In this document: positions 25,360-39,750 of the stretch, one piece after another
Layout of the letters: each line of letters starts with the position of its first letter
Position numbering within the stretch: position 1 is the stretch's first letter
Origin: Hepsetus odoe
Lineage: Eukaryota > Chordata > Actinopteri > Characiformes > Hepsetidae
Length of the DNA: 64,000 nt
Assembly (NCBI GenBank): GCA_017165825.1
Contig: CM029393.1
Span: 2,837,499-2,901,498, forward strand
Direction: 5' to 3'
Notes under the pieces: generated by a model
Databases searched by the model: none
Seen by the model: the letters and a program-made list of their open reading frames with translations, nothing else
Told to the model about the DNA's origin: nothing
Translations under genes and position numbers: made by a program

Positions 25360-25811
25360 CCTTATCTCCCTTGTGCTCCTGGCAATGAACCTTTAGCTCT
25401 CTTGGCTTCTGGGCTTGCATACATTAGATTTGTTAAATGAGGATGCTTTGCACAGTGGCCTGTAAATGCAGAGAACCTGGGGATTATTGGATTTAAAAGC
25501 TCTTTAACTATACGACCGCTGCAGTAGCAGCAAAGTACAGGGCATTTGATGGGCCAAAATATATGGTATCCAATTAAATCCAATTTGAAACAGTGAACCC
25601 TGACACTCCTCTACACACAAGGTACATTAAGTAGAATTTTTAATTAAAATAAAAAAAAATTCAGTGACTCAAGGAGAATTTAGGGTAGACTAAAATAGCT
25701 ACTGAAAAATAAGAGTGAGAAAAAGATATATAAAAAAAAAAAGTTTAAATATCCCTATGCTTAATGTAAACTTTAAGAAAAATAATCCTTATAACTATAA
25801 CTTATAACCAT

Positions 25812-26070
25812 GGCAGCAGTGGCCTAGTGGTTAAGGAGTTGGCTCCAAGATCAGAAGGCCATTGGTTCTAAACCCAGACCAGTAGGTTGCCCTGAGGTAC
25901 CCTTGAGCAAAGTATCATCCCCATCACAGTTCCCCGGGTGCTGTCAATAGCTGCCCCCTGCTGCACGTTTGTGTGTGTCTGGGGGCGTAAAATGCAGAGA
26001 TGTAATTTTGTTGTGGTTCACTGTGTGCTGTGCCGTGCTTCACAATGACAAGAATAGTCACTTTCATATC
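25812..26070 (+). mobile_element. SINE-A copy
   Basis: Full head (ggcagcagtggcctagtggt), the ggtaccc..gagcaaag body and a gacaagaatagtcactttca end. Box B has decayed to ggttctaaacc. Confidence 0.82.
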
Positions 26071-27761
26071 ACACATAACATAAGGAACAAGTTCGTGAGT
26101 GTAACTGCCGGTTACATGAGCAATCAAATTTTCAGGTTTCTTGTGAAAAAAAAAAAAAGAAGAAAAATCAGCCAAAGCCTGATTTATGCATGTTCTCAGG
26201 TTAAGAACCATTTATCATATACTGCTTTCTTTAAGTCACTCTTGATTTTTACTAAGCCTTTCTATCTCAGTTTCTAACACCAAATGACAGGATTTTGATA
26301 ATTATGGGATATATTTGGCTATCACCACTGAATGTTATTAATATCAATATTAAATATGAAAAAATAGTAAAATTTACTTTATAAAATGTATAATTTAATA
26401 TTTATATTTTTATATATATTGATCCATTGATCCATTCCAGTGAGCCATTGTATCATTTTCAGAAGCTACATAATCCAGTATCTATGATTATTCCATTCCT
26501 CCATGTTAAACCCTGTTGTTGTTGCTGATAGCATGGTTTCAGCCACCAAAATCACAAGCAGGTAAGAAGCTGTGGTTTTGATTGTTTTGCTCTTTTCTAA
26601 AACATAATATCAGTTTCATAATCAGTTTCACAAAGGCTGTGCAATGTGTGGTTTTGCCACTAGATCTGCCTAAATGATGAGTAAAATTCCTGCAGGTGTG
26701 AGATGTGCCATTGGCGTTCATTCCACTAGCCATCACCTCCATGAATCTTTTAGCAGGAAAATGAGTGTAAACATGATCCAGTGCTCTCAGCACTGCTTTT
26801 GGGTTAAGCATGGACAAAGGCCATGTATAATTCAGATCACACGTCCTGCAGTGGCCTGTATGGTCATGACTTTGGTCATATTTTTACACCTCAGCATGTC
26901 AGATGTTAAATTAGGCACACTTGGCTCATAAAATAATGAAGCTGACTGGAAAGGTTATTTCCAAGCGTTATTATAGCTTATTTACAGGTGAAGTATATTA
27001 TTATTTTTATTGTTGTTTAGTAAAAGGGCCCTTAAAGAGAGTGTTGAACATCTTGCCATAGACCGCTATAAAGGAATATAAATTAATATCATCACTTTTG
27101 TTGTTACAAAAATTACCTATGGTCAGTATTAAAAGCTAGACTGTACCTGTCCTTAAACAAGGCTGGATGAGTTAAGCATTTGCGTCACAGCTTCTCTGTG
27201 ACACTGCAGGCCAGACTGCATACAAGCCTCAGCTTGCATAAATGGAAGATTCATGTAACAGGGTCCGTCTATGGATTTCTCCATGGAGTCTATCCAGTTA
27301 CAACCACTGATTATTGTGTTATCAACAATCAGTAAGATTAGATGACATATCACCACGGTGGGAACACTGTTTGTTTGCTTCTTGCTTTCCACTGGCAGAT
27401 TTAAATGCTGCAATAGTCAGTATGTTATAAATATCTCTCAGTCTCAGTTTTAAATGAGTAGTAATTGTAGAAATGAAACAAATCTTGTGTATTGTGACAC
27501 AGCAAAATCTAAACAATGTTGAATGAAATTGCATAAGATGACCTGATTTTGACAGAACAGAACTTGTGATTCAAAGTGTTTTGTATTACTATAGGCAGAT
27601 TGTGTAATAGTATAAAAAATGCACTAAAAATAGTAGTTGGATTGATGCTACTGCTACTGCTCTAACAATACTACTACCAATACTGTTGCAATTCTGGAGC
27701 CTTGAGTTGGTTAAGAGCAACTCTGAACAGACTCGTGAGTCAGAGTGGCTGACTTGATCTA

Positions 27762-28001
27762 AAAGTGAAATGAAAGTGACTACTTTTCATTGTGAATACA
27801 CAATACAGCACCCTAACAGAAGCACAATATAATTCTTTGTCTGCATTTCACCCATCACACACTACAGCAGGGCAGCGATACTTCCAGCACACGGGGAGCA
27901 GTGTTGGGGATGGTACCTTGCTCAAAAGTACCTCAGGGTAACCTGCTGGTCTGGGACTAAAACCCATGACCTTCTAATCCTGGGGCCTAATCCCACCACC
28001 C
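27762..28001 (-). mobile_element. SINE-A copy
   Basis: Tail repeats at the left (aagtgaaatgaaagtgac). The head at the right is damaged around box A. Another copy in the same orientation follows 270 bp on. Confidence 0.75.
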
Positions 28002-28268
28002 CAAACAACTAGCCAAACATCTCTGGCGATGTTCTTGTTGGATAACACACTGCAGTAGTCATATTGGAGTAAAAGGAAACACTTGTGCAACTGAGGAGGA
28101 ACTCATTAAAAGTTTATTGACCAGGGTGGGGTGTGGAGGGGTAGAAGTTACACATTCAGTCTTGTTCAACATGCAGCAGACTACATGAACTTTCAGTGAT
28201 AGTAAAAAAAAAAAAACCCAAAAAAAACACTGTATCTAAACCACAACCATAGTTGGCAAAAGTACACA

Positions 28269-28496
28269 TAGTGAAGTGAACATTTGTCATTGTGAAAGAC
28301 ACACAGTGAACCACAACAAAATGCAACCTCTGCTTTTAACCCATACACACTGTGCAGCAGGGTGCAGTTATGTCCAGTGCCTGCGGAGCAGTGACAGGAA
28401 CTGTACCTTGCTCAAGGGTACCTCAGGGCAACCTACTGATTCAAACCCACAAGCTTCTGATCCTGGGGCCTTGTCCCTAAACACTAGGCCACTGCT
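28269..28496 (-). mobile_element. SINE-A copy
   Basis: The + strand reads gtgaagtgaacatttgtcat, then cagtgaaccacaacaaaatg, and ends with the inverted head (aacactaggccactgct). Confidence 0.78.
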
Positions 28497-31213
28497 TTAT
28501 TCTTTAATTAGGAAGTACTTATGTTTCTATAAAAACTTCTTTAGAAAAGGTAAAATATTCATAACTGTAAATTGTTCTTTAATGAACCATTTACAGCAGC
28601 ATCTCCATTACAGAGAACCTTTGAACTTAACAAAGAACCACATATAGAGGGCTCTTCAATTTCTTTATACATCCTTTCTTCTTACTTAAAAAACTAAGAT
28701 CACCCTTGTTTAATTATTTGCAATAATTTGTTAGAGTAAAAATAGAATTTCAAAATACCCAGCATGTGGGTACACGTGGACAAAATTAGTAATTATTTTC
28801 TTTAAATTAATTCTATGGCAAATTCTTGGCAGGAAATTAAAGGTGTTTTTCTATATTGTATATGTACCAGACCTCATAAATAAATAAATATATGGGATAA
28901 ATAAATAGGATATTAAACCTTTTATATGGATATTGGCAGCAACCCAGTTGCACTGGACTGGACTGAGATGCAATCTTAATGAAAAGCATTTATTAACACA
29001 CTATTCTACAACACAAATGAAAAAATCAATAAGTGAATGGGTGTGTGAGCTTACTGAGAGGGACGGAGAGCAAGTGAGAGTTAGTGACATAGAAGAAGGA
29101 GGAGGAGCTTCTGTTCTGTGATGAGCTAAAGAAAATGGTAGTAATTTTAAAAGGTGTGGTTTTGTGAGGTTGATTATATTACAGGAGGAGGAATGAGATT
29201 ACTTCGTCCTCTTGTTGGCGATAAAGCCAAAATGTCACCAACTGTGACAGCTTTCAGGACAGTTGGTGAGTCAGGTTCATTATGTGTTAATACACTGACC
29301 ACTTGACCGGGTCTATGCTTTAGGCTGAGCCTAAAATGTCTGTGATTGGCTAAATTAATTCAGCATGAAGCTAATGGTGTGATTTGGCTCTAAAAATATG
29401 ACATAATGTGGTGATAGCATGGTGTAGTTGTATGCAAGGGAAAGGATACTCAGCTAGGAATATAACTCACTTAAAGGGACAAGCTATATAGGTATTGGGA
29501 AGGTCTCAGCATCTGTATTTTGTCACTAATCCACTGTGTATTTTGCTGCATGAGTGTTTGGTTGCTGTGTTTGGAAATGTGCCTGTGATGTCTAAGAGTT
29601 GCTTACATGGAGGGAAACCCCTCCTGATCCTGAGTGTCATGCTCTGTCCTCGCACACTCTCACGCATAGAAAAATACATCAAAGCCCCTCCTCCTCCCTC
29701 TCTGTCTTTACTGTCTTTCAACACTTCTGCATTATCTGTTTCTTCTCTGATGCTCCTTTCTTTTCTTTATATAATTACACCCCTTCTTTCACACGTTTAT
29801 AAAGATCCTTTGCAGTTCATTTTAACACCTGCAGCTTACTTTGTTACACTGAGTAACCTATACTTTTTCATCCAAACACAATTTTTTTTTTCTTTACAAT
29901 GAGTGGACCAATAGAAATTTAATTTTTTTTTACTTGGAAAATGAATTTTTTTTTTTTTCATTTCATTCATTTTCCCATTGGACTGAGGCCCAGAATTTAA
30001 CAGCATTGGGTGGGAATTTTAGAATGGACAAAATGGGCCTTTAACGCTTTGTCATGTACCACCCTTTGACAGCAGATTGTGGCCAGAGCATCAACCTGGT
30101 TGCCTTTTTTTTACCTTCCGTTGCTCCATGATCCAGATCTTATTCTCCTGTTCTAGGTCAGCAGGGGCGATCTGCAGATATAAAGCCCCAAATTACAATG
30201 CATTGTGTGTACTTTTCTATCACTGTCAGTGTTAAATCAAGTTAAAATAGCAGAATTAGTCAGCAGCTTAACCACAGGAGCTTTTCTGTGGGATCAGGCC
30301 AGAAGGGCTCACTCTAATTGAACAATTTTCCTTCCTTGGGCACCTTTTGGTAAGTACGGACCACCAGGAAAAGCTCACAAATCCTTTCATTTTGGAGATA
30401 CTCTGACCAAGTCGACTCTCACAGTCTGACCCTTGTCAGAGTCAATTAGAACCTTACGCTTGGCCATTTTTCAATACACTGACCTATTTTCAATTTACTG
30501 ACCTACATCCAAACCTTAAACTGGTGTTATTGTAACACGATAATCAGGATTTCTTAAAGTTATCTTTATATGTCCATTCTGACTGAATAAATACTTAATT
30601 AGATTAAATCAGATGTTCAGCTAATAGAACGTCACAGATCAATGGGTGGAGACATCAAGAAACATCGACAATGGGTGGAGACATCGAGCACAAATATGGA
30701 ACAAAGCTTGATCATCTATCCAGCTCACAGATCACTCACTATTTTTTACTTTATCCTGACATCATAAACACTATGAATTTACAGTGGGTTGTATTTGCAC
30801 TTAATTGCATTTAACATGTATGGCAGGAACTATATGTTTAGAACCAGTGTCTACGTACTATATCACAATTTTACTTCTAATGAGCAAGAGAAAATGTGGG
30901 TCCTTTAATTTCAACATTTTAGACACAACTTCATGAGTGTCCTTTTTCTTATTTGATACATAGGCAAATATTGAGAAGTGCTGCTGCAATCCTTTTGATA
31001 TATGTGCAAAAATAGACGTGCTGCTTTGTGTTGGTGCTAAAGCTGTCATCACATGTGTTGTACTGCTGAAAGTGATGCAAAATGGTGTTAAAATTCCTGG
31101 AGTTACTGGAGCGACAAAAGGTGTTTATATCCAAATCCATGTGGAATAGTGTCCAGAGCGTAAAGATGGTTGTGGGTTGTGGCTAATGGCTTTAGTGTCC
31201 AGAATAGTGTCCA

Positions 31214-31462
31214 GGGGCAGCGGTGGCCTAGTGGTTAGGGAGTTGGCCCTGCATTGGAAGCTTGTGGGTTCAATTCCCTCACCAGTAGGTTGCCCTGAGG
31301 TACCCTTGAGCAAGGCACTGTCCCAGGGCGCTTTCAATAGCTGCTCACTGATGAACGGTGTTTGAGTGCATGGGTTAAATGCAGAGGTCCAATTTTGTTG
31401 TGGTTCACTATGTGCTGTGCTGTGACCTCGCAATGACAAGGGTTGTCGCTTTCAGTGTCAGT
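31214..31462 (+). mobile_element. SINE-A, best full-length copy
   Basis: tRNA-derived SINE. The head has a Pol III box A (tggcctagtgg, 31224-31234) and, 32 nt later, box B (ggttcaattcc, 31267-31277). The body contains cctgaggtacccttgagcaa and a 'gggttaaatgcagaggtcc' motif. The 3' end is gacaagggttgtcgctttca, matching the (GTGAAA)-type tail on the opposite strand in other copies. At least twelve copies or fragments occur in this window. The head is not a functional tRNA, as its acceptor stem does not pair. Confidence 0.85.
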
Positions 31463-34400
31463 CTCTATCACATTTTAAATTTGCTAGTGTCCATCTGACT
31501 GTACTGCCTAGCAGTCTCAGATTAATACTGCAGATTAAAATTGTAAATGTGATTATTAAAAATAATTTTAAAATGTACTAAATGCACTTTGACACACTGG
31601 TGTTTTTCCGGGAAAAAATGTGTAACTGAAATAAACCATGGATATTTTATAGCAATCTTTTTCTTCTGAAGTATAGCAGTAAGAAATTCCATGTGAGTTC
31701 ATTTTTGGAGGATGTTGGCCACAGTTTAAAGAAAGATTCCCATTGATTTTTTTGTTTTTTTTGTGGCGAAGGCGAGTCACTGGATGGATAAATACATCCC
31801 GAAGTCACAGTAATGCACTTAGTAATTATTTTGTCTTTAAATGGCAATTGCTTTTTTATAATCTTTGAGAATAACTATTGTTTTACTGTATCCTTGAATA
31901 GAACAAATGACCAGTCATATACCACATAAAACACTCAGTCAGGGGCCTGCATTTTTATTATATATGCAATGACGTGCAAGTCTTCTGAGGGAATGATCTT
32001 TTGTCTAGCTGTTGAGGAGAGACCAAAAAGACATTGGATTCCAATATCAGTCACTGGCGGCCAGGTAGATCAATCTCTGAGAGAGGGAACAGGTTACACA
32101 GCTAGCTATCCATCCCCCTTACTGTCTGCTAATCCTGCCTGTAATCCATCAAGTGGCGACGCTTGCTGTAACCTGGCCGTCTGTTCCATTGCTCTGAGGC
32201 TGATGGGTGCCTGTCCATGGAAAACTCTCAATTGCTTCAACTCATTAACTCATAAAGGAACCTTTTCTGGGTCCCTAAAGAATTTTTTAGCAGATGTTCC
32301 CTTGAAGCAGCCAGATTCCATGGATTTGATGCAACTAGGATATAGGCAAAAATGTGGACTGTCCATGAATGTGTTGAGATCATACATTTACATTTACATT
32401 CATCATAGATAACTATATTTGCAAATAGCTCAATTGGTGTAAAACATTGCAATTACTGTATTTTGTTATTTATTTCTTAATATTAAGTATACATACATTT
32501 TCACCTTTATTTAAGGAACATTATTCTTTTGTATTTGATTACAGTTATATTTTCACCAAATTTCAGTATAATAAAGACTTCATTTTCCTGACTGCAAGCT
32601 TCCTAGTTTAAAATTGGTCACGAAAAAGTACAATTATTCCTTTTTTCTCCTTAGAAAAACTAATTTAAAGTACAAAACTGGATCCCAAAGACCTTGCTTA
32701 ACCTTTGAGGTTACATTCACACCGTTTCTATATAAAAATGAACTGTGCATTTATTTTTACAGTGTAGAGTTTACAAAAATAGGAATTGTGACATTAGAAA
32801 AAACAGCAATCTGGTGAGTGCAAAAGATTTACATGAGGGATATCTTTTTGCGCCCTTTCACGGTGTCCTTCAGTGTGAGTTCTGTAAAAGCGCAGCATGA
32901 TGGCCCTCTGCATGACTCACTGCATTCAGATTGCAGAGAGAAATCACAAGCTTTGCCTCATAAACTCTGTACAAAATGTATAATGAGGTCTAATAAGGTG
33001 TGAAAGCAAAAAACCAAACTGAGCTATTTGATCATAAATTTTATATTAATTTACCATACAATTTACAATAAGCTTTCCTAATTTACAGTTATTGCATTTT
33101 GCTGAAAGGTTGTCTTCAACATATAGCATGCATCTGTATGATTTTCCATGCAACAGAGGTTCCCAATTAAAATTTCTCCAGTCAGACATTTTTACTGATG
33201 TTTTTAAATAACTTTCCCTTCTTCTTCACCTTAGATGTTTATTCGCTTCCAGTTTCACACCAATCACTTTTGATAACTTCATGAACTTTCCGATTTACTG
33301 ACTCTGAAGTTTCTGTTAACATGGACTTACATGGACAATATACAAATTGTACTAGAGGGCTAGATGGGCAAAGCTTTCTTAGGTCTGGCCTAAAAGGTCA
33401 AACATTTCTTTTCACACTCCTAGAGCTTTCAAGAAACCTTCTGGGTTAAATTGCTTGTGTGAAAGAGGGCTTAAGATTGTTGGAATACCCTGTTTATGTG
33501 TTAGATGTATCCATAATTTATCAGTATGGCACTGCCCAAGGGTTTAAGAAACTAGACACACGAAAACATGTCTGCTGATCTCTCAACGATCTCCCTGAAA
33601 CTTGATTAACTGCACTAAGCTGATATCTTTAGCCCTGCTGGGCACACAAGATCCAACATGTGTTTTAACAGGGATCACCTTTTGCACCCAATAGATATAT
33701 ACACACATCTCTTTCTACCTTATTACTAGTCTTTCAACTGGAAAAACTTTTTTAAAAGTGAAGACACAGTTTTGTTACAACACACTATATGTGAAAACAT
33801 TTTATCAGGTAAAAAGTCAATGCAGCTACAGCTAAAGCTTAGCTTTCAGATAGCAATTTTGTTTTAGTTTATTTTCAGTTGATCATCTTGAGCTTTAAGC
33901 AGGAAAAAGTAAAACACTGAAAAACCATGTTAGTGATAATCCATCTCTGTTAAGCAGGTTGAAGAAAGCAGAGTTTGGATCACATTTGAGAGTATTAGTT
34001 GGTTTTATCCAAAAATAGATATACCACCAAGGTTAAAGTGCATCTGAGCCAGTGCACCAGGGAGAAATCAGGATCTAAGAAGATAATTTCTTACAAGGAA
34101 ATTATAAAATGGGTATCTGTAGGATAAATGGCGCAGCAAACCATGCTATTCTGCAAAGAACACATACTGTCCCTATTCCCTCATTGTCCATAGAAATCTT
34201 ACTTTATTTAATTACGTGCAGGTAAACATCTTATTTATTGTAACATTTAACCTTTTTTTATTTCACTACTTCCTCTATTAACAAAAAAGTATGCTAGTAT
34301 TTGCAATCCTGCTGTGCTGTAACGGGTTATTATGTCCAAATCCAAATTACACCCTCTTCCAAGGGAACAAATTTTACACTTATGCACTAATGACACCATA

Positions 34401-34844
34401 AAGAAAATTAAATTAACATCCAAAAAGGAATCAGACTATTTTCAGCATTGCACATTTCACCTAACAGTACGCACTGCATTTGTTACACCCCAATTAGGGT
34501 GCCAATTTAGACACTTCCTTTTATATGTTCTGAATAATATTAGCTGCTCTACTTTCTTCTGGGAAAAGCACAGACGGGATCTGTCAGCATTAGATAGATC
34601 ATTAACATTTTTTAGATTATTTTAAAGAACCGTTTTAATTGATGGCTTATAAAGGCTAATCAATCTTTAAACTGCACAAGGGGGAATTGTCTTGAAATCT
34701 TTATTTTCAAGCTTTACAAACATGACATATATCTCTTTAGGATAATTTTGGATATTTTTATCTTACCTTGAGGCCTGTTAATCACTTGTGTGCTTTTCTT
34801 TACCAAAAAACAGTCTATGCAGCCTTTACATAAGTTTCGGATCC

Positions 34845-34965
34845 TAACCAAGCTCATGAGGGATGCTGTTTATCCCAGCGCTCAAAGAAGGAAAGGTGTA
34901 GATACAGTCAGTCCATTGCAGGGCAGAGACAGATAAACCTACAGCCAAACCCAGGGGGGGATTTA
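34845..34965 (-). mobile_element. SINE-C 3' body fragment
   Basis: The + strand contains gctgtttatcccagcgctc and agtccattgcagggcagaga, the inverted 'agcctatcccagct ... tccatcgcagg' segment of SINE-C. Both ends are unclear. Confidence 0.5.
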
Positions 34966-35935
34966 GCATCTCAAATTACTAAAAGTCTAGCCATTTTTTG
35001 TCTAGCAAAAATCTGATGTACAGATCATTTTCAAACTGCTCTTTATCTCTTAGAATCAAAAACGATGTGGCTGTGCCTTTATGACACATTTAAATGTGTG
35101 AATGATCTCTGTTCTGGCTGGCTGCCCTGTGTTGAGTCTGGATGGAAAAGCAGTAACAGCAGAAGCAAGCTTCATAATTTTAATGTCCTTTTTTTCATGC
35201 ACAGTATGAAAAGTGTTGGTTTGTAATGTTGTACCTTATAACATTGTTTATATTGTACCTTATTGCATAGTGCCCCATCATGCTGCCAGAAGAGCTCTGG
35301 GTGTGATACACTGTGTTCTTACACCTTTCATTGCCTGACACATCTTCAGCAGTTTTGCTTCATTAGCTCTTCTGTGGGATTGGACTAAACAGACTAGCAT
35401 TACTCCCTGCATCAGTGAGCTTTGATGCAACCATGGCTCTGTCTCTGGGTCACGGTTATCCACTGCACACCAGGCACCTCACAAGATCTGCTGAGATGTG
35501 GTGACCCAGTTCTTTAGTCATCACGACTTGGCTCTGGTCAATCTCACTCCAAACTTTATGCTTGCCCATTTTTCCTGTTTTCAACACATTGACTTCAAAA
35601 AGTGTTTTAGGCAGTGACTGGTATCATGGTAATAATTAATCATTGTAATATTATATTATTTATAATAATATTAGAAATGTTTTTCACATCACCTGTCAGT
35701 GGTGTTTTATGTTGTGGCTGATCAGTGTCATAAAGGTCTCTGTTCTAATTGTTTGTCCTGTGTAATGCTGATGTCTCATTCAAAAGGAAGCTGAGACAGA
35801 AATAACTCTTTAACCATCAATGTCCATGGACAGGGCAAAACTGTTGTCTGAATATGTAGCTATGTATATATTCATTTGCTATCATGATATAAATGGACTT
35901 GACGAACAGTAGATTTTGAAATGCTCAGTGAGATT

Positions 35936-35936
35936 T

Positions 35937-35996
<60 letters not shown>
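35936..35996. repeat. Poly-A and (AT)n
   Basis: About 17 A followed by about 21 AT units. Confidence 0.94.
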
Positions 35997-35998
<2 letters not shown>

Positions 35999-38714
35999 AT
36001 AAAAAAGGAAAATTCATTTTTCATGATATGTGCACATACAAACCTATTTCCTATTCCGCTAGGGCACGTTTTTATTTCCTATCTTGTCTCAGACATGTCC
36101 TTGAGGACTGATATATGATCTTGAAGGCATGATTGCAATTTCAAGAATCGACCCTGTGCTCATTCTGTAACATTTATACCCAGGGTTACATCCAGTTATC
36201 CAGACTAGGTCTTCAAGTACGGTATGCACTGTTTGAAATAAATCAAAGGCAGTTCAGAAACCTTGGAGGTCAAAAACATTTGATGAAAAACATTGATGCA
36301 TTTGGATTGGTAAGAGAACTGCTTGTCATTTCTGCGTCTTGAAAGCAGGGGAAACCTAATGACCCAAATCTAAGCCATAAGTTAAAGAAGCCAACTTTGG
36401 GTCATAAATGGCATTAATAAACCTGCTGAGATAGGATGCAGACATGTGGTCCAACCAAACAGCTCCAGATGGGCCCACAGGCCTCTGCTTGTGTCTTGTA
36501 AAGGGGATGAGCCAGCACTGGAGAGAGCTCTGTGAATATAAATAGAAACCATTTATCTTTTTTTGCCTCCTGTGAGTTTTGATGACACTTAAGTATAGAC
36601 TTTCACACGAGTGCTACTTCCCTAACACTCCCCTTAAATGTGGGGAGGAAATCATTAAGGCCATGCTTAGTATTGCAAAGCTGATCTACTAAGCAGAAGA
36701 GAAATGGAATAGTTCATGCTCCCAATGGATCTTGTTGAAGCTTTTGCTGAAAATCTGGCTTTCAGAGACATTCAACGACTTGTAATTACAATCTGTTTGA
36801 AAACTATTGCAGGTTATGTGGGCGTGATGGTGTCATTTTTGGATTAACTTTATGATGACATTTCAAAATGAAGAGAAAGATGATCTTCATGACCATCTAC
36901 ATGGTATACCCAAAACAATCTTTGCAGAAATAATAAGAATTGGTTGATGTGGTAGATACAAATAACTCAATTATATTTGACTCATTTCTTTCTGACTGAA
37001 GTGGGATTTTACTTAATTATTTTATGAAAGCTGACTGGAGCATATTTTAGTGAATAGCTATTGTTCCTTTACAACCCTTAATCTAGCCATGAAATAATTG
37101 ATAAATTGCTATTTCAAAAGTTAACACTTTCTTATAGACCTTTGAGAATGTATTTGTAATAAATATGGCAGTCAGCCTTAAACATATAATTACACTGTAT
37201 TTTGCTTCAAGCAAGCCAGTTGCATGCCTGTAATGTGTTTTGTACCATGCTACCTATAATGTTGTTGGTAAACAATCAAGGATATTAAACAAAATATGAT
37301 TCTGTTGATCAGAAACTTAATGACAACATTTTTTTTTTGTTTTCATTTATTTATTTATATATTTATTTATTTTTTGTCCCCAGAAATCATTAGCCCTCAA
37401 CAAAAGTATTAAGGTCTAGTAGACCCAGAAGATTCCCCTTGGCCTAAAAAGCCAAATTTTAAATTTCCCTGAAGTCTGTGATTTGGGTCAGCCTTTATTC
37501 TACCAATGTTTATGATGGTCAACACTTTAATTATTGGCATTTTTGGTAAGTATGTGCAAAACAGATAATCAAAATTGTATTTGTGCTTAATTCCCTAGCA
37601 AACAATCTAAAAATTATTAATAAATAAAGTCATTTAATGTAATTTATGAAACCAAAACAAAGTTTAATTTGAAACTTGTTAATATTTCAGCACACCTAGA
37701 CATCAATTCCTAGAATTCTTGTTTCACTAGAGTATCGATATGAGGTGACGTCAAACCCATGAGCTATACTGGTTTCGTTTATCCTATCGCATTATTAATA
37801 ATTGGTATTTAGGATTATGTCTAGAGTAATTTGTAAATCAATTAATATAATATTTTCCACATGGTTTTAGTGTCTAGTACCTCCATGTATTCATCCTGCT
37901 GCACAGCCCTTATTTGTGCACTTGTGAGTCAGCTCCTATGTAAAGAAACATTTTCTTCAAAAGCACAGTTATAACTATTGCATGTTGACTGCACAGTAAC
38001 AAGAACTGCAAACTGAGAGTTATTCTTTTATTTCAATGATTATTATATATGTGACTAAGGAGGATTTGGAACATTCTCCATCTGCTCCATTTGTCTCTGT
38101 TATATGTGGCTACTGCAACCACCCACCCACACACTCTAAACCAAGTTTTGTCTCTGTGGGCAAACCTGCGAGTTAACATTTATATCAATATGTTTCACCT
38201 TCATGTCTTCAAGTTTAGGCCTGTGTTTGTGAACTAAATATATATTTTTGCTGAGCTCTTTTTTGCGCAAAGTGGCATGTTAGTAGGTCACAGGAATTGA
38301 TGTGATCTGTGAGCAGATAGCTGGTGACACATGAACCTTCATGGTGACATTAGGCGAGATCAGGTCAGAAGTCATTACAAATGCAACTGAAAACGGGTAA
38401 GCAATGCTGAAGAGATTTTATCTTCAGCTTGTAAGCACACAGAGGTTGTCTCTTATGATTTATGCATTATGAAATATTACGTGAAATTGTGTAATATGTT
38501 TTCATGGGTAGTAGATACAAGAGGGTAATAATGCAGGAGGACCATATGAGAAGATTCACATTTCAGTTTGCTAGTAAGAAACTATCCCACACAAACTGCA
38601 AGCTAGAGCTGTATATAGCTCCAGTACATCTCAACCACACACACTCCTGCACACAAAAATCCTTGGCTATGAAAGTCAATAGTGTACACAGATTGTAAAC
38701 TGTATAAATTTGAA

Positions 38715-38858
38715 GTAGATAGATAGATGGATGGATGGATGGATGGATGGATGGATGGATGGATGGATGGATGGACGGACGGACGGACGGACGGACGGAC
38801 GGACGGACGGACGGACGGACGGACGGATGGACGGACGGACGGACAGGCAGACAGACAG
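38715..38858. repeat. (GATA/GGAT)n-(GGAC)n tetranucleotide array
   Basis: Short GATA, then about 14 GGAT units, then about 17 GGAC units with one GGAT, then CAGA units. Tandem without spacers. Confidence 0.95.
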
Positions 38859-38995
38859 TTTGATAGACATGCTATCCATGTGAGCAGATTTTTGCTAGCT
38901 CCACTTCCCTGGTATCTTCAGTAATCACTATTGGGCCAATTCTAAAATCTTTGGCTGAGACAGAAGCTAATAACATTAGTGATTTAGGTGAAGGG

Positions 38996-39235
38996 AAATG
39001 AAAGTGAATATTTGTCATTGTGAAGATCTGCATCACACAATGAACCAAAACAAAAATCTGCATTTAAATGGTTACACCCAAATGGAGCTGTGGGCATCTA
39101 TCCAGTGCTTGGCGAGCAGAGTTGGGAACAGCAACTTGCACAAAGGAACCTCTGGGTAACCTACCAGTCTGGGACTGAAACCCATAACCTTTTGATCATT
39201 GTGCATAATTCCTAACCAGCAGGACACCGGCAGTG
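38996..39235 (-). mobile_element. SINE-A copy, diverged
   Basis: Starts gaaatgaaagtgaatatttg and ends near aggacaccggcagtgct. It matches the family order throughout but has many substitutions, so it is probably an old insertion. Confidence 0.7.
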
Positions 39236-39750
39236 CTTACTCACATTATGTGTCGTGTTTGTCTGGGCTGCAACTGAAAACACTAGAAGCATAACTGTGC
39301 AGCCATGGAGTAAAGCCTACCCTTGAAAGAAATGAAAAATAGCTGCAGTCCTTCTTGGATTGGGTCCTGAATTGTATGCCCTTGGGTACCGGAGTATTCT
39401 GTAAGTAGAAAAGCTTTTTCAATGCTGTGATGGATGAAGGAACTGAAAATGTACTTTGTAATCTGTACTACAGAGCTTTCATTTCAACTTTCATTTCCAC
39501 TAAGGCTTTTTGTTTAAGTGTGAATTCTTCTGCTGCCATCTTAAAAATTTAATGATCCAATTTATATTTTATTTAACTGTCTTCCGTTCTTCTAATGTTT
39601 TTGATGCCTCTAATTAAAATTGGTCTTATGACTTTAATAAACAACCACATTCTTAGGAAACTTACTGCTGCCTACACCATAGACCTACACACACAATTCT
39701 GTCTTCAAAATTTCAAACATATAGTGGAAAAAAACCTCTCCTAGTCATCC

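Noticed and set aside
31214..31290. A tRNA gene (box A and box B present)
   Set aside because: The stems do not pair as a tRNA, and the same head recurs in at least ten SINE-A copies with a SINE body attached.
31969..32412. 147-codon open frame as a protein gene
   Set aside because: No domain, no splice context and a low-complexity end. Kept only as a low-interest observation.
38715..38858. A CRISPR-like or satellite array
   Set aside because: Units are 4 bases without spacers; a plain tetranucleotide microsatellite in a vertebrate genome.
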